Positions 42,350 through 51,611 are shown, counted from the first letter of the stretch. The stretch: DNA of 64,000 nucleotides from an uncultured Eubacteriales bacterium (GCA_900552015.1 URXY01000002.1:21006-85005), one strand, 5' to 3'. Program-made: numbers and translations. The notes: generated by a model not told the origin, from the sequence alone.

Positions 42350-43761
42350 GCTCTCTCCCCTCCTTCCCCGCAGCGCGGCAGGCGCACGGTAAATACCGTG
42401 CCACCGCCTTCGCGCGCGCCGACCTCGATGCTGCCGCCGCGACGGCGAGCCGTGTCGGCGGCGATGGAAAGGCCGAGGCCCGTGCCTCCCGCCGCGCGCG
42501 AGCGCATCTTGTCCACGCGGTAAAAGCGGTCGAAAATACGGGGCATATCCTCCTCCGGGATGCCGATGCCGTTGTCGCTGACGGTGAGAAGACACGCCTC
42601 CTCATCCCCCGCCAGCGCCACGCGGACGAAGCCGCCGGGGCGGTTATATTTGATGGCATTTTCCGTCAGGTTGTAGATGATCTCGTTGAGCTCGTCCTCG
42701 CTCGCGAGCGTCTTTCCCTCGCGGCGTATCTCATAGGAGAGGTCGACCTGCTTTTCCTCGGCCACAAGGCGCAGCATACGCACCACGCGCGCGATGACCG
42801 TCGCGATATCGACCATCTGTGCCTCGGGCAGCGCGCCGCTGTCAAGGCGTGTCAGGCGCAGCAGATTTTCCGTGATGCGCGCGAGCCTTTCGGACTCCTG
42901 CTCGATATCGCCGACGAACTCGCGCACGGTCTGCGCGTCCATGTTCTCCGTCTGCAAGATGGAATCGGAGAGCAGGCGGATGCCCGCCAGCGGCGTTTTG
43001 AGCTCGTGGCTCGCGTCGGAGACGAAGCGGCGGCGCGCCTCCTCAGTCGTCTGGAGGCGGTCGGCCATGGCGTTGAACTCCACGGCAAGATCATATATCT
43101 CGTCGTTGCCGCCGACCTCGGCGTGATGGCTGTAAGAGCCCTCTCGCATCTTCTGCACCGCCTCGGTCAGAACGCCGAAGCGCCGTGTCAGCACGCGTGA
43201 GAGCAGCAGGCTCAGCCCCACGGCGAAGACCGTCACGACCACGGAAATGGTCAGAAGATTGCGCTGCATCGACAGCAGCAGCGCCGCCTGTTCGGTGTCA
43301 TATTCGTAGGCGTAGACCGCGCCGATGGTCTGGCTGTGATAAACGATGGGCGAGGCGGCGCGGCTTTTGAAAGCACCGCCCGAAAATTCGACGAAGGCGA
43401 CATCCTCGCCGCGCAGGGCCTGCACGACCTCGGTATAAAAGGCGTAGCGGCCAATGGCCCCGTCGGTCTCGCGTGTGTCGTAGAGCACGCGGCCGGACGC
43501 ATCAGTCACAAGGATGCGGGAAATGCCCGTCTGCTCAACGAGCGTCATCGCCTCTGCGACGTTTTCCTCGCTCAGCTCCTCAAGGCCCGAGAGCGCCGTC
43601 ACCATCACCGAAACGCTGCTTTGCAGCGAGCTCTGCTTGGAGCGGAACGTCAGGTTCTCCGACGCGATGAGCGGGTAGGTATTCATCAGGATCAGCACCG
43701 CCAGAATGATAGCGATGTAGCTGAAGCTGAATTTTCGCTGCAGGCTCGCGCCTCTGCGCAT
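42346..43761 (-). CDS. Sensor histidine kinase (HAMP-HisKA-HATPase)
   Basis: This 471-residue kinase has a first membrane helix (about 14-32), an extracytoplasmic sensor (35-165), a second helix (about 170-190) and HAMP (190-245). The phosphoacceptor is H252 in SDASHELKTPLAG. ATPase motifs are NLTENAIKYNRPGG, DNGIGIPEEDMPRIFDRFYR and GTGLGLSIA. It is closest in plan to the PhoR/VicK group. It lies between the response regulator and a GerMN lipoprotein; the lipoprotein may modulate sensing. Confidence 0.93.
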   Translation of the reverse strand: MRRGASLQRKFSFSYIAIILAVLILMNTYPLIASENLTFRSKQSSLQSSVSVMVTALSGLEELSEENVAEAMTLVEQTGISRILVTDASGRVLYDTRETDGAIGRYAFYTEVVQALRGEDVAFVEFSGGAFKSRAASPIVYHSQTIGAVYAYEYDTEQAALLLSMQRNLLTISVVVTVFAVGLSLLLSRVLTRRFGVLTEAVQKMREGSYSHHAEVGGNDEIYDLAVEFNAMADRLQTTEEARRRFVSDASHELKTPLAGIRLLSDSILQTENMDAQTVREFVGDIEQESERLARITENLLRLTRLDSGALPEAQMVDIATVIARVVRMLRLVAEEKQVDLSYEIRREGKTLASEDELNEIIYNLTENAIKYNRPGGFVRVALAGDEEACLLTVSDNGIGIPEEDMPRIFDRFYRVDKMRSRAAGGTGLGLSIAADTARRRGGSIEVGAREGGGTVFTVRLPRCGEGGERA

Positions 43762-43797
43762 GGCGGCGCCTCCCTTCGTGCTTTTTGCGCTGCGCGC

Positions 43798-44487
43798 TCA
43801 GTCCTTGAAGTAGTAGCCGATGCCCCACTTCGTCAAGATGTGCTGCGGTGCGGCGGGGTCGTCCTCGAGCTTTTCGCGCAGCCTTCGGATATGCACGTCC
43901 ACCGTGCGGTAGTCGCCTGCGTAGGTGTAGCCCCAGACGAGGTCCATCAGATTTTCGCGCGAGTAGACGCGCCGCGGATTTTTGACGAAGAGTTCGATGA
44001 GGTCATACTCCTTCGCCGTAAGCTCGACGACCTTCCCGTCCTTGAGCGCAACGCGCTGCTCAGGGTCGATCGTCACGCCGCCGACGGTCAGGAGCGTGCT
44101 CTGCGCCTTTTGCTGCGGAGCGGCGTTCGCGCGGCGCAGCAGCGCGCGGATGCGCGCTTTGAGCTCTAAGATGTTGAACGGCTTTGTGATATAGTCGTCT
44201 GCGCCGGACTCAAGACCGATGATCTTGTCGGCGTCCTCGCTGCGGGCGGTCAGCATGATGATGGGCACATTGGAAAATTCGCGGATGCGCATGCAGGCCG
44301 TCAGCCCGTCCACCTGCGGCATCATCAGATCGAGGATGATGAGGTCAAACCCGCCGCTTTTCGCCATGTCGATGGCGGTCGCGCCGTCGTAGGCGGTCTC
44401 GACCGTGTAGCCCTCGTTTTCCAGATTGAATTTCATGCCTTTGACGAGAAGCTGCTCGTCGTCAACGACCAGAATTTTCATTGCCAT
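43798..44487 (-). CDS. OmpR/PhoB-type response regulator
   Basis: This 229-residue regulator has a receiver domain (about 5-115, acceptor D53 in LIILDLMMP, switch residues in MLTARSE and TKPFN). A winged-helix DNA-binding domain follows (about 133-229, VELTAKEYDLIELFVKNPRRVYSRENLMDLVWGY). It pairs with the kinase gene 36 bases downstream. Its start lies within the last codons of the ComEA-like gene (26-base overlap), so transcription may begin upstream of that gene. Confidence 0.94.
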   Translation of the reverse strand: MAMKILVVDDEQLLVKGMKFNLENEGYTVETAYDGATAIDMAKSGGFDLIILDLMMPQVDGLTACMRIREFSNVPIIMLTARSEDADKIIGLESGADDYITKPFNILELKARIRALLRRANAAPQQKAQSTLLTVGGVTIDPEQRVALKDGKVVELTAKEYDLIELFVKNPRRVYSRENLMDLVWGYTYAGDYRTVDVHIRRLREKLEDDPAAPQHILTKWGIGYYFKD

Positions 44488-44866
44488 CCTCCTCCGTGAA
44501 TGTGATCTCCGCGCGGAAGCCCTCGAGCTTCGCTTCTCCGATGCCCTTGACGTTCAAAAGGTCCTCCGCCGCCGTAAAATCGCCGTGCTCGGCGCGATAG
44601 TCGACGATCGCCTGCGCGAGCGCAGGGCCGATGCCCGTGAGTGTTTCCAGCTCCTCTGCATCGGCGGTGTTGACGTTCACGAGCACGCGCGTGGGCGCGG
44701 TGATCTCGTCGGTCTTATCCTGCGTCGTCACGGTGTAATTCCCGTGCGAGGCACCCTCGTAGGCCGTTTTGTGCAGAAAAACGAGCGAAACGGCGAACAG
44801 CACCGTCAGCGCGGCGAGCACAAGGTAGACGCCGCTGACTTTGGTTTTCTTTTCTTCCTTTTCCAC
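44462..44866 (-). CDS. ComEA-like helix-hairpin-helix DNA-binding protein
   Basis: This 134-residue protein has a short charged cytoplasmic start, one membrane helix (about 11-30) and a C-terminal ComEA domain: VNVNTADAEELETLTGIGPALAQAIVDYR followed by the second hairpin LLNVKGIGEAKLEGF. ComEA binds incoming DNA outside the membrane during transformation. The protein is shorter than classic ComEA and no other competence gene is adjacent. It is placed at the head of the two-component operon. Confidence 0.85.
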   Translation of the reverse strand: MEKEEKKTKVSGVYLVLAALTVLFAVSLVFLHKTAYEGASHGNYTVTTQDKTDEITAPTRVLVNVNTADAEELETLTGIGPALAQAIVDYRAEHGDFTAAEDLLNVKGIGEAKLEGFRAEITFTEEDGNENSGR

Positions 44867-44868
44867 GG

Positions 44869-44897
44869 TTGCGCTCGCCTGCCTTTTTTGCTATACT
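44869..44897 (+). promoter_or_regulatory. Promoter of dacF
   Basis: TTGCGC (44869-44874), a 17-base spacer and TATACT (44892-44897) lie about 80 bases upstream of the start. Confidence 0.6.
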
Positions 44898-44976
44898 GAT
44901 GTCGAACCGCGCCGAACGGCGTGCCCGACAATGACTGTTCCATATTTTATTGTATCATATATCGAGGTATATTTCC

Positions 44977-46347
44977 ATGAAAAAACGCCGCCTGCTGTCA
45001 CTTTTTTTGTCCTTTGTTCTGCTGCTCCCGCTCTTCGGCGCATTCAGTGCCGATGCGTATGAGGACTTCGACCTTGACGCGAAGGCCGGTCTTCTCATCG
45101 AGGCCGACACGGGAGAAATTTTATATGAGAAAAACGCTCTCCAGGAGAACTACCCCGCGTCGCTCACCAAGGTGATGGTCGCGCTGCTGGTGTTTGAAGC
45201 CATCGACGAGGGCAAGATCGCGCTGACCGACTCCGTTACTGCGACGGAATCGGCGTTCGAGGGGCTGTCGAGCGACGGCAGCACGGCGAACATCGTCCCC
45301 GGTGAGACGATGACGGTCGAGCAGCTGCTCAACTGTATGCTCATCGTCTCGGCGAACGAGGCGTGCAACATTTTGGGCGAAACACTCTACGGCTCGGTCG
45401 ACGCCTTTGTCGCGCGCATGAACGAGCGCGCGGCGGAGCTTGGCTGCGAACACACTCACTTTGCCAACGCCACGGGTCTTCACAACTCCCAGCACTACAC
45501 GACCGCATGGGACCTCTACCTCATCACGCGCGAGGCGCTGAAGCATGACAAATTCATGGAGATCTGCAACTCCAAGAGCTACACCGTGCCCGCCACGAAC
45601 ATGACCGAAAAGCCGCGCGAGCTGCACTCGACGAACTTTCTCATCTCCAACTGGCGCGCCCGCGGCTATGTTTACCGCGATGCGCAGGGCATCAAGACCG
45701 GCTCCACGCCCGAGGCGGGCTACTGTCTCATTTCCTCGGCCGTGCGCGGCAGCCGCCATATGATCAGCGTAGTGCTGGGCGCGGAGCGCGTGACGCTCGA
45801 GGACGGCGTGACTATCCAGACGCGCAGCTTCTCGGAAACGTCCCGTATGTTCGACTGGGGCTTTGATAATTTTGCCCGGCGCGATATTCTGTCCTCCGCC
45901 GACCTCATTCAGGAGGTGCCCGTCGCGCTCTCGAGCGAGGCGAGCTACGTTTCGACCCACGCGGCGGAGGATATCTCCTGCCTGCTGCCCGATAATGTCC
46001 AGCCAGAGGACTTGGAGCGCACCGTGACGCTCACGAACGACACGGTCGACGCGCCCGTTTCCGCGGGCGACGTGCTCGGCAAGCTGACGCTCTCCTACAA
46101 TGGTAAGGTCTACGCCGAGACGGACCTCTTAGCGCTGAACGATGTATCGGCCTCGTGGTTCCTGACGGCACAGCGCAAGGTCGCAGACTTTTTCGCAAAG
46201 CCGCTCGTCAAGGTCCTGCTCGTCGTGCTGGTGCTGCTCATCGTCGGGCTTATCGTCTACACGACGATGTTCTCCCGCCGCCGTCGCTACGGACGCCGCC
46301 GCCATGGCGCAGCCTCCGGCGGATACCGCGGCCGCAGAAGGCGCTGA
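44977..46347 (+). CDS. D-alanyl-D-alanine carboxypeptidase (PBP5/DacF type)
   Basis: This 456-residue low-molecular-weight penicillin-binding protein trims terminal D-Ala from peptidoglycan stem peptides. It has a signal peptide (about 1-26). The catalytic motifs are SLTK (S62, K65), SAN (125-127) and KTG (240-242). A PBP5 C-terminal beta domain is followed by a membrane helix (about 415-435) and an Arg-rich cytoplasmic tail (SRRRRYGRRRHG). The start at 44977 has GAGGT upstream; an in-frame ATG at 44950 lacks one. The C-terminal anchor with basic tail is typical of DacF-like proteins. Confidence 0.93.
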   Translation: MKKRRLLSLFLSFVLLLPLFGAFSADAYEDFDLDAKAGLLIEADTGEILYEKNALQENYPASLTKVMVALLVFEAIDEGKIALTDSVTATESAFEGLSSDGSTANIVPGETMTVEQLLNCMLIVSANEACNILGETLYGSVDAFVARMNERAAELGCEHTHFANATGLHNSQHYTTAWDLYLITREALKHDKFMEICNSKSYTVPATNMTEKPRELHSTNFLISNWRARGYVYRDAQGIKTGSTPEAGYCLISSAVRGSRHMISVVLGAERVTLEDGVTIQTRSFSETSRMFDWGFDNFARRDILSSADLIQEVPVALSSEASYVSTHAAEDISCLLPDNVQPEDLERTVTLTNDTVDAPVSAGDVLGKLTLSYNGKVYAETDLLALNDVSASWFLTAQRKVADFFAKPLVKVLLVVLVLLIVGLIVYTTMFSRRRRYGRRRHGAASGGYRGRRRR

Positions 46348-46354
46348 TAAACGC

Positions 46355-46386
46355 AAAAAGGGACGCTTTTCGCGTCCCTTTTTTAT
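46355..46386. terminator. Bidirectional terminator between dacF and gerQ-like gene
   Basis: The stem AAAAAGGGACGC/GCGTCCCTTTTT with loop TTTTC has T-runs on both strands. Confidence 0.9.
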
Positions 46387-46393
46387 GCCCTTT

Positions 46394-46849
46394 TCAGTGC
46401 GCCGTGACGGCAGCCCCGTTCTGTGGAAACTCCACAAAGCGGACGGAGTAGAGGTCGGCTGTGATGTAGGCGCTGCGACCCGGATGATAGATCGTGATAT
46501 AGTCACTGCCGACCTCCTGCAGCGTCCCGGCGGCCACGACCGTATTCTGCGAGCCGACGAGAAAGCTGACGATGACCTGCCGGCCGATGTTGCGCGCAAG
46601 CATTCCCTTCCACGAATTGTAGCCCATCTTGTCGACGGTCTGCACCTCTTCGATCTTGTCGGGTGAGGGGCGGAAGTGTCCGTTCGCGCCGCCCGCCGGC
46701 ACGATCACCGCCGCGCCCGTCGGGCCTGTCAGCATTTCCTCATAGCCGAGGCTCATCTCGCCGCCCTTTTGCTGCTGCGCGCCCGCCGCTGCGGGCACGG
46801 CCGTCATCTGCTCGTAAAGGCAGGGTACGTTTTTCCCCATCTGCGTCAT
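46394..46849 (-). CDS. GerQ-like spore coat protein
   Basis: The 151-residue protein has a low-complexity N-terminus with Gly, Pro and Gln, which suits transglutaminase-type cross-linking. A compact C-terminal domain follows (SWKGMLARNIGRQVIVSFLVGSQNTVVAAGTLQEVGSDYITI) with the length and pattern of GerQ. In Bacillus, GerQ is needed for correct placement of the cortex hydrolase CwlJ in the coat. Here a CwlJ-like gene lies 45 bases upstream on the same strand, which strongly supports the assignment. Sequence similarity alone is moderate. Confidence 0.7.
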   Translation of the reverse strand: MTQMGKNVPCLYEQMTAVPAAAGAQQQKGGEMSLGYEEMLTGPTGAAVIVPAGGANGHFRPSPDKIEEVQTVDKMGYNSWKGMLARNIGRQVIVSFLVGSQNTVVAAGTLQEVGSDYITIYHPGRSAYITADLYSVRFVEFPQNGAAVTAH

Positions 46850-46894
46850 AGTTTCCTCTCCCTTTCCATTTTGATGCGCTGCGCCAAAGGCGCT

Positions 46895-47335
46895 TTATGT
46901 GCTGTAGTACGCCGCGGTGGGGGCATAAAAGCAGTGGTCCCCGATGCGCATGACGAATGTTCCCACGTTCGAGGGAAAGTTCGCGCGGCAGGACGGCGAG
47001 AACGGGTTGAAGAACCACAGCGCGTCGCCAAGGCCCGAAAGCCGGTTGCCCGCGATGGCCCAGTCGGCGATCTCATAGTGAATGTCCGTCGGGCGCATAT
47101 TGTAGATGTTCTGCGGGTTGTAGCTGCCGTGCTCCACCTCGCTCGCGCAGACGAACTGCCCCGGCTGGAAGATGATCTTGCGGATGCTGCCCTGCCCCAC
47201 GCGCGCGTATTCCCCACCCGTCGAGCGCACGCGGTTCATCACGACGCTCGCCACCGCTTTCATCCCGTTCTCGCCCTCGCCGCCCGCCTCACACTCGATG
47301 AGCCGCGCGAGCAGATCGCGGTCGGAATAAGCCAT
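46895..47335 (-). CDS. Spore cortex-lytic hydrolase, CwlJ/SleB family
   Basis: This 146-residue protein consists of the Hydrolase_2 domain alone: DLLARLIECEAGGEGENGMKAVASVVMNRV, with the catalytic-type Glu in IECEAGGE, then GQFVCA and LWFFNP. It has no signal peptide or peptidoglycan-binding domain, as in CwlJ, which is made in the mother cell. The start MAYSDRDLL at 47335 has GGGGAGG at proper spacing; two upstream in-frame ATG codons overlap that site. It degrades spore cortex during germination, together with the GerQ-like protein. Confidence 0.85.
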   Translation of the reverse strand: MAYSDRDLLARLIECEAGGEGENGMKAVASVVMNRVRSTGGEYARVGQGSIRKIIFQPGQFVCASEVEHGSYNPQNIYNMRPTDIHYEIADWAIAGNRLSGLGDALWFFNPFSPSCRANFPSNVGTFVMRIGDHCFYAPTAAYYST

Positions 47336-47404
47336 ATCCATCGCCTCCCCCATTTTCTCTTCCCCGCCAGTCTATGCGCGCGGGAAACGCGGGGTCACAA
47401 AGAA

Positions 47405-47444
47405 AGAAAAAGAGCGCCGCAGGCATTTTGCCTGCGGCGCTCTT
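47405..47444 (-). terminator. Terminator of the FtsK gene
   Basis: The 15-bp stem AAGAGCGCCGCAGGC/GCCTGCGGCGCTCTT lies 8 bases after the stop and is followed by TTTTTCTTTCT on the minus strand. Confidence 0.9.
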
Positions 47445-47451
47445 ATAGTTT

Positions 47452-50130
47452 TTACGCTTCATCCTCCGGTGGCGGCAGCTCCCCCTCCTCGGGCGGGGTG
47501 AGGCCGTAGGCGCCCTTCATCTTGAGCGCGAGCCACTGCTCCTTCGTGATGAGGATCTGGCGGGGCTTCGAGCCTTCAAAGGGTCCGACGATGCCGCGCG
47601 TTTCCATCTCGTCGACGATGCGCGCGGCGCGCGAATAGCCGAGCTTTAAGCGGCGCTGGAGCATCGAAACAGAGGCCTGCCCCGTCTCCATCACCACGTC
47701 GATCGCGGCGGGCAGCATCTCGTCGCCCTCGTCGGCGGCGCTCTGCTCGCTCGGGGCATTTCCGCCGCTCTTGGCGTTGCCCTTTTCCTTCTCGGCAACG
47801 GCGGCGTTGATCTTGTCGATGACGGATTCATCGTAATCCGTCTCGCCGTTTTCCTTGACGAAGCTCACGACGCGCTCGATCTCCTCGCTCGAGATGAAGC
47901 AGCCCTGCACGCGCTTGGGCTTGCCCTCGCCGAGCGGGGCATAGAGCATATCGCCGCGACCGACGAGCTTTTCCGCGCCCGCGGTATCGAGAATGATGCG
48001 CGATTCCATCGCCGAGGCGACCGCAAAGGCGATGCGGCTCGGGATGTTGGCCTTCATCAGGCCCGTGATGACGTCCGCGGACGGACGCTGCGTGGCGATG
48101 ACTAAGTGCATCCCCGCAGCGCGGCCCATCTGTGCCACACGGCAGATGGATTCTTCGACCTCCTTCGCCGCAACGAGCATCAGGTCAGCCAGCTCGTCGA
48201 TGACGACAACGACGCTCGGCATCTTTTTGAGCGCTTCGTCCGTCGCCGCGATCTTATTGTACGAGGCGAGGTCCTTGACGCCGTGCTCGGAGAACATCTT
48301 GTAGCGCTTCATCATCTCGTACACGGCCCATTGCAGCGCGCCCGCGGCCTTTTTCGGGTCGGTCACGACGGGAATGAGCAGGTGCGGGATGCCGTTGTAG
48401 GGCGCAAGCTCGACCATCTTCGGGTCGACCATGATGAAGCGCACCTCCTCGGGCGTCGACTTATAAAGCATCGAAACGATGAGCGAGTTTGTGCAGACGG
48501 ACTTACCGGAGCCCGTCGTACCGGCGATGAGCACGTGCGGCAGCTTCGAGATATTGCCGATGATGTTCCGGCCGCTGATGTCCTTGCCGACAGCGAAGGC
48601 CGTGGTGGATGGATGCTGCGTGAACTCGCGCGACTCGAGCACCGTGCGGATGGCGACGGGCGAAACGAGCTTGTTCGGCACCTCGATGCCGACGACGGAT
48701 ATCTTATCGGGGATGGGGGCGATGCGCACGCCGCTCGCGCCGAGCGCGAGGGCGATATCATCCTGCAAGTTGGTGATCTTCGAGAGCTTTACGCCCTGGC
48801 TGAGCGTGAACTCATAGCGCGTGACCGACGGGCCGCGCACCACGTCGCCCGGCTGAGCATCCACGCCGAAGCTCGTGAGCGTCTGGGCGAGGCGGCGGGA
48901 GTTGTTGCGCAGTTCCGCGCCCGCCTCGGCGGCGTTCGTCACGCTGCCCTCTTTTAAGAGCGTGATGGGCGGATACTGATATGCGGGCGGCTGAGGCTGG
49001 GCGCCGCCGCCCTCGATCTCGCGCGTGACCTCCTCACGCGCCGCGTCGACCTCGGCGCGGCGGAGCTTCTCCTCCTGCTTATCGGTCAGCACGGCAGGAG
49101 CCGCGGCCGCCGCTGCGGCGATGGACGCGTTCTGCACACTTGCCGCCGATGCAGCGACCGGCGTGGGCATCACGGGCGCGGGCGCGCTCACGGGAGCGCC
49201 CGGCACCGTATCAAACGGCGGCAGATCGAGGTCGTCGGCCTCCGCCGTCACAGGCTTGGCAGGAGCAGACGGCACAGCGGCGGAAGAAATGGACGCGGCG
49301 GACTTCGTCTCCGCAGCGTTTCCGCCCGCCAACAGCTCGTCGGGACTCTTGATGTTGTCGGACTTCTTGCGGAAGAAGCCGCCCGAGGCATTTTTCTTCA
49401 CGACGCGCTCCTCGCCGTCGAGCGGGATATCGATGGCGGCGTCCGGCGTATGGACCGGCGCACTGCGGCGCGGCACATGGGTGCGCTGCGGCGGAAGGTC
49501 CTCTTCCTCCACTGGCTCATAGGGCACGCGCTCGTGCGAACGCACGGCCTCGATCACGGCGGCAGGCGTCAAGCGGAACGCCATCATCAAAAAGGCAACA
49601 AAGAGCACGACGAGCAGGATCATCGCGAGCACTTTTTTCACCAGCAGCACCAGCATGATCGCAAGCGATGCAGACACCGCGCCGCCGGACTCGAGCGCGT
49701 TGCCGCTCGTCCACAGAAGCTTCAAGATGCCATCCATGTTGACATACTTCTCTTTGCAAAGGGCGATGTGCATGATCGCGCCGAACACGACCGGCAGCAG
49801 CGCCGTGCCGACAAGACAGGACGCGACGTTCCGCCCACGGTGGAAGAGCAGAATGTAGCTCCCCAGCAGCAGTGCGGGCGCGACGAGGTAATAGCCCCAG
49901 CCAAAGAGCGACCGGCACAGCTTCGCCGGCTGATCGAGCAGCCACGCGCCCGACTGGAAATAGCTAAAGCCCAGGCACAGCGCCAGCACCAGCAGGATCG
50001 CGCCCGCGACCTCGCGGCGGATGGGGCGCTTTTGATTCTTCTTCGCCGTGCGCTTGCCGGAAGACGAGGAGCGCGACGAACCCGTCGTTTTCTTTTTCGT
50101 TGTGGTGGTTTTTTTCTTCTGTTGTGCCAT
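47452..50130 (-). CDS. ftsK: DNA translocase FtsK/SpoIIIE
   Basis: This 892-residue motor pumps chromosomal DNA across division or sporulation septa. A Lys/Thr/Ser-rich N-terminus is followed by four membrane helices (about 40-190) and a long Ala/Pro-rich linker (about 200-400). The RecA-like motor has Walker A GTTGSGKS near residue 540 and Walker B VVVVIDELADLM. A C-terminal gamma winged helix (SVSMLQRRLKLGYSRAARIVDEMETRGIVGP) reads orientation sequences. The acidic tail is short. uppP lies immediately upstream on the same strand. Confidence 0.96.
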   Translation of the reverse strand: MAQQKKKTTTTKKKTTGSSRSSSSGKRTAKKNQKRPIRREVAGAILLVLALCLGFSYFQSGAWLLDQPAKLCRSLFGWGYYLVAPALLLGSYILLFHRGRNVASCLVGTALLPVVFGAIMHIALCKEKYVNMDGILKLLWTSGNALESGGAVSASLAIMLVLLVKKVLAMILLVVLFVAFLMMAFRLTPAAVIEAVRSHERVPYEPVEEEDLPPQRTHVPRRSAPVHTPDAAIDIPLDGEERVVKKNASGGFFRKKSDNIKSPDELLAGGNAAETKSAASISSAAVPSAPAKPVTAEADDLDLPPFDTVPGAPVSAPAPVMPTPVAASAASVQNASIAAAAAAAPAVLTDKQEEKLRRAEVDAAREEVTREIEGGGAQPQPPAYQYPPITLLKEGSVTNAAEAGAELRNNSRRLAQTLTSFGVDAQPGDVVRGPSVTRYEFTLSQGVKLSKITNLQDDIALALGASGVRIAPIPDKISVVGIEVPNKLVSPVAIRTVLESREFTQHPSTTAFAVGKDISGRNIIGNISKLPHVLIAGTTGSGKSVCTNSLIVSMLYKSTPEEVRFIMVDPKMVELAPYNGIPHLLIPVVTDPKKAAGALQWAVYEMMKRYKMFSEHGVKDLASYNKIAATDEALKKMPSVVVVIDELADLMLVAAKEVEESICRVAQMGRAAGMHLVIATQRPSADVITGLMKANIPSRIAFAVASAMESRIILDTAGAEKLVGRGDMLYAPLGEGKPKRVQGCFISSEEIERVVSFVKENGETDYDESVIDKINAAVAEKEKGNAKSGGNAPSEQSAADEGDEMLPAAIDVVMETGQASVSMLQRRLKLGYSRAARIVDEMETRGIVGPFEGSKPRQILITKEQWLALKMKGAYGLTPPEEGELPPPEDEA

Positions 50131-50151
50131 GATCTACCTCAGAATCAAAAA

Positions 50152-50985
50152 TTAGTGCAGGATCGTGAGCACCAGCGTCAGCACGCCGGCGGCCCAGCAG
50201 TAATAGGCAAACGCGCCGAAACGGCCCTTGTCGGCAACATAGCGCAGCAGGCGGATGCTCGCATAGCCCGACACCGCCGCGACGACGACACCGACGAGGT
50301 ACACGGGCACGCTGGAGAAGTCGATGCCCGCGTCGATCGCGTCTTTGAGTGTCAGGATGTTCGCCCCCAACACCGCGGGGATGGAGAGCAGGAATGCAAA
50401 GCGCACGGCAAACTTGCGCTCAAAGCCCGTGAAGCAGCCCGCCGTGATCGTCATGCCCGAGCGCGAGATGCCTGGGCAGAGCGCGACGGCCTGACCGATA
50501 CCGACAAGCAGCGCGTCGAGCAGCGTGGCGGTCTTTTCCGTCTTGCGGCCATGGCGCACACGGTCGCTCGCAAAGAGCAGAATGCCCGTGACAATCAGTG
50601 CGCCGCCGATAAAGTACATGTTATCACTCAGGCCAGTGAAAAAATGGCGAAACGGCACCATGACGAAAAGCGGCAGCGTGCCCACGATGATGAGCAGGAT
50701 AAGGCGGCGCGCAGGCGGCACGGGGTTGGGCGTCGAGTGGTGGGCAAGGTCGCCGATCCCGGCAAAAAACTCTACGATCATATCGCGGATATCGTCCCAA
50801 TAAGCGATGAATACTGCAACGAGCGTGCCAAGGTGCAGCAGCACGTCAAAAAAGTCGGGCACGTTGCTCGCGCCCTGGACGCTCAGCAGGTGCTCGGCGA
50901 TGGCGAGATGGCCGGAGGAGGAAATGGGCAGAAACTCCGCAATGCCCTGCACCAGGCCGAGAAGAACGGCAGTCAATACAGACAT
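50152..50985 (-). CDS. uppP: Undecaprenyl-diphosphatase UppP (BacA)
   Basis: This 277-residue membrane enzyme recycles undecaprenyl pyrophosphate, the carrier of peptidoglycan precursors, and contributes to bacitracin tolerance. Motifs are GLVQGIAEFLPISSSGHL (first conserved region with Glu) and PGISRSGMTITAG. The start at 50985 follows AAGGAGC; an in-frame upstream ATG at 51072 has no site. It precedes the FtsK gene by 21 bases. Confidence 0.96.
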   Translation of the reverse strand: MSVLTAVLLGLVQGIAEFLPISSSGHLAIAEHLLSVQGASNVPDFFDVLLHLGTLVAVFIAYWDDIRDMIVEFFAGIGDLAHHSTPNPVPPARRLILLIIVGTLPLFVMVPFRHFFTGLSDNMYFIGGALIVTGILLFASDRVRHGRKTEKTATLLDALLVGIGQAVALCPGISRSGMTITAGCFTGFERKFAVRFAFLLSIPAVLGANILTLKDAIDAGIDFSSVPVYLVGVVVAAVSGYASIRLLRYVADKGRFGAFAYYCWAAGVLTLVLTILH

Positions 50986-51117
50986 GATAAACAGCTCCTT
51001 ATTGTTAACATAATTTCGCAATGACAATACTCTAATAGGGTAATTATAGCACGGCTGTTCGCGAAATACCACCCCGAATCACGTTTTATCCCTTTCCGCT
51101 CTTTTTTCGCGCCGCAC

Positions 51118-51146
51118 TTGCGAAAAAGGAAACGATATGCTATAGT
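51118..51146 (+). promoter_or_regulatory. Promoter of the TSCPD gene
   Basis: TTGCGA (51118-51123), 17 bases and TATAGT (51141-51146). Confidence 0.7.
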
Positions 51147-51188
51147 CATTCATGGCAATAATGGATATTAGGATAAGGAGATATCGAA

Positions 51189-51446
51189 ATGATCTATAAC
51201 TACCGCACCAAGGGCGTCTGTTCCAAGGAGATGCACATCGAGCTGAACGACGACTACACCATCAAGAGCGTCGAGGTCATCGGCGGCTGCAACGGCAATC
51301 TTCAGGGCATCTCCCGTCTCGTCGAGGGCATGAAGGCTGAGGACGCGATCGCGCGGATACGCGGCATCCGCTGCGGCTTCAAGGATACGTCCTGCCCCGA
51401 CCAGCTCTCCATCGCGCTGACAGAGGCGCTCGCGCAGATGCGGTAA
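51189..51446 (+). CDS. TSCPD-domain protein (TIGR03905-type)
   Basis: This 85-residue protein consists of one TSCPD domain: YRTKGVCSKEMHIEL, IGGCNGNLQGISRLVEGM, then the eponymous KDTSCPDQLSIAL. The domain also occurs at the C-terminus of vitamin-B12-dependent ribonucleotide reductase, where it binds metal through its cysteines. Stand-alone forms are common in Clostridia with unknown role. AAGGAGATATCGAA precedes the start. Confidence 0.9.
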   Translation: MIYNYRTKGVCSKEMHIELNDDYTIKSVEVIGGCNGNLQGISRLVEGMKAEDAIARIRGIRCGFKDTSCPDQLSIALTEALAQMR

Positions 51447-51524
51447 CCGCAATTTTCCCTGCACAGCATATATTTTGTCATTAAAAAAACGAATCAATGA
51501 CTGCAAAATCGTCCGTCCGCTCAC

Positions 51525-51553
51525 TGGACAAACCGCAGAGATTCATGTATAAT
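51525..51553 (+). promoter_or_regulatory. Promoter of the LysR gene
   Basis: TGGACA (51525-51530), 17 bases and a consensus TATAAT (51548-51553), about 55 bases before the start. Confidence 0.75.
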
Positions 51554-51611
51554 CAGCAAGATACATTTAATAAAAGGGACGGCCGCGCCGTCCGACTGAC
51601 CGAGGGACCGC

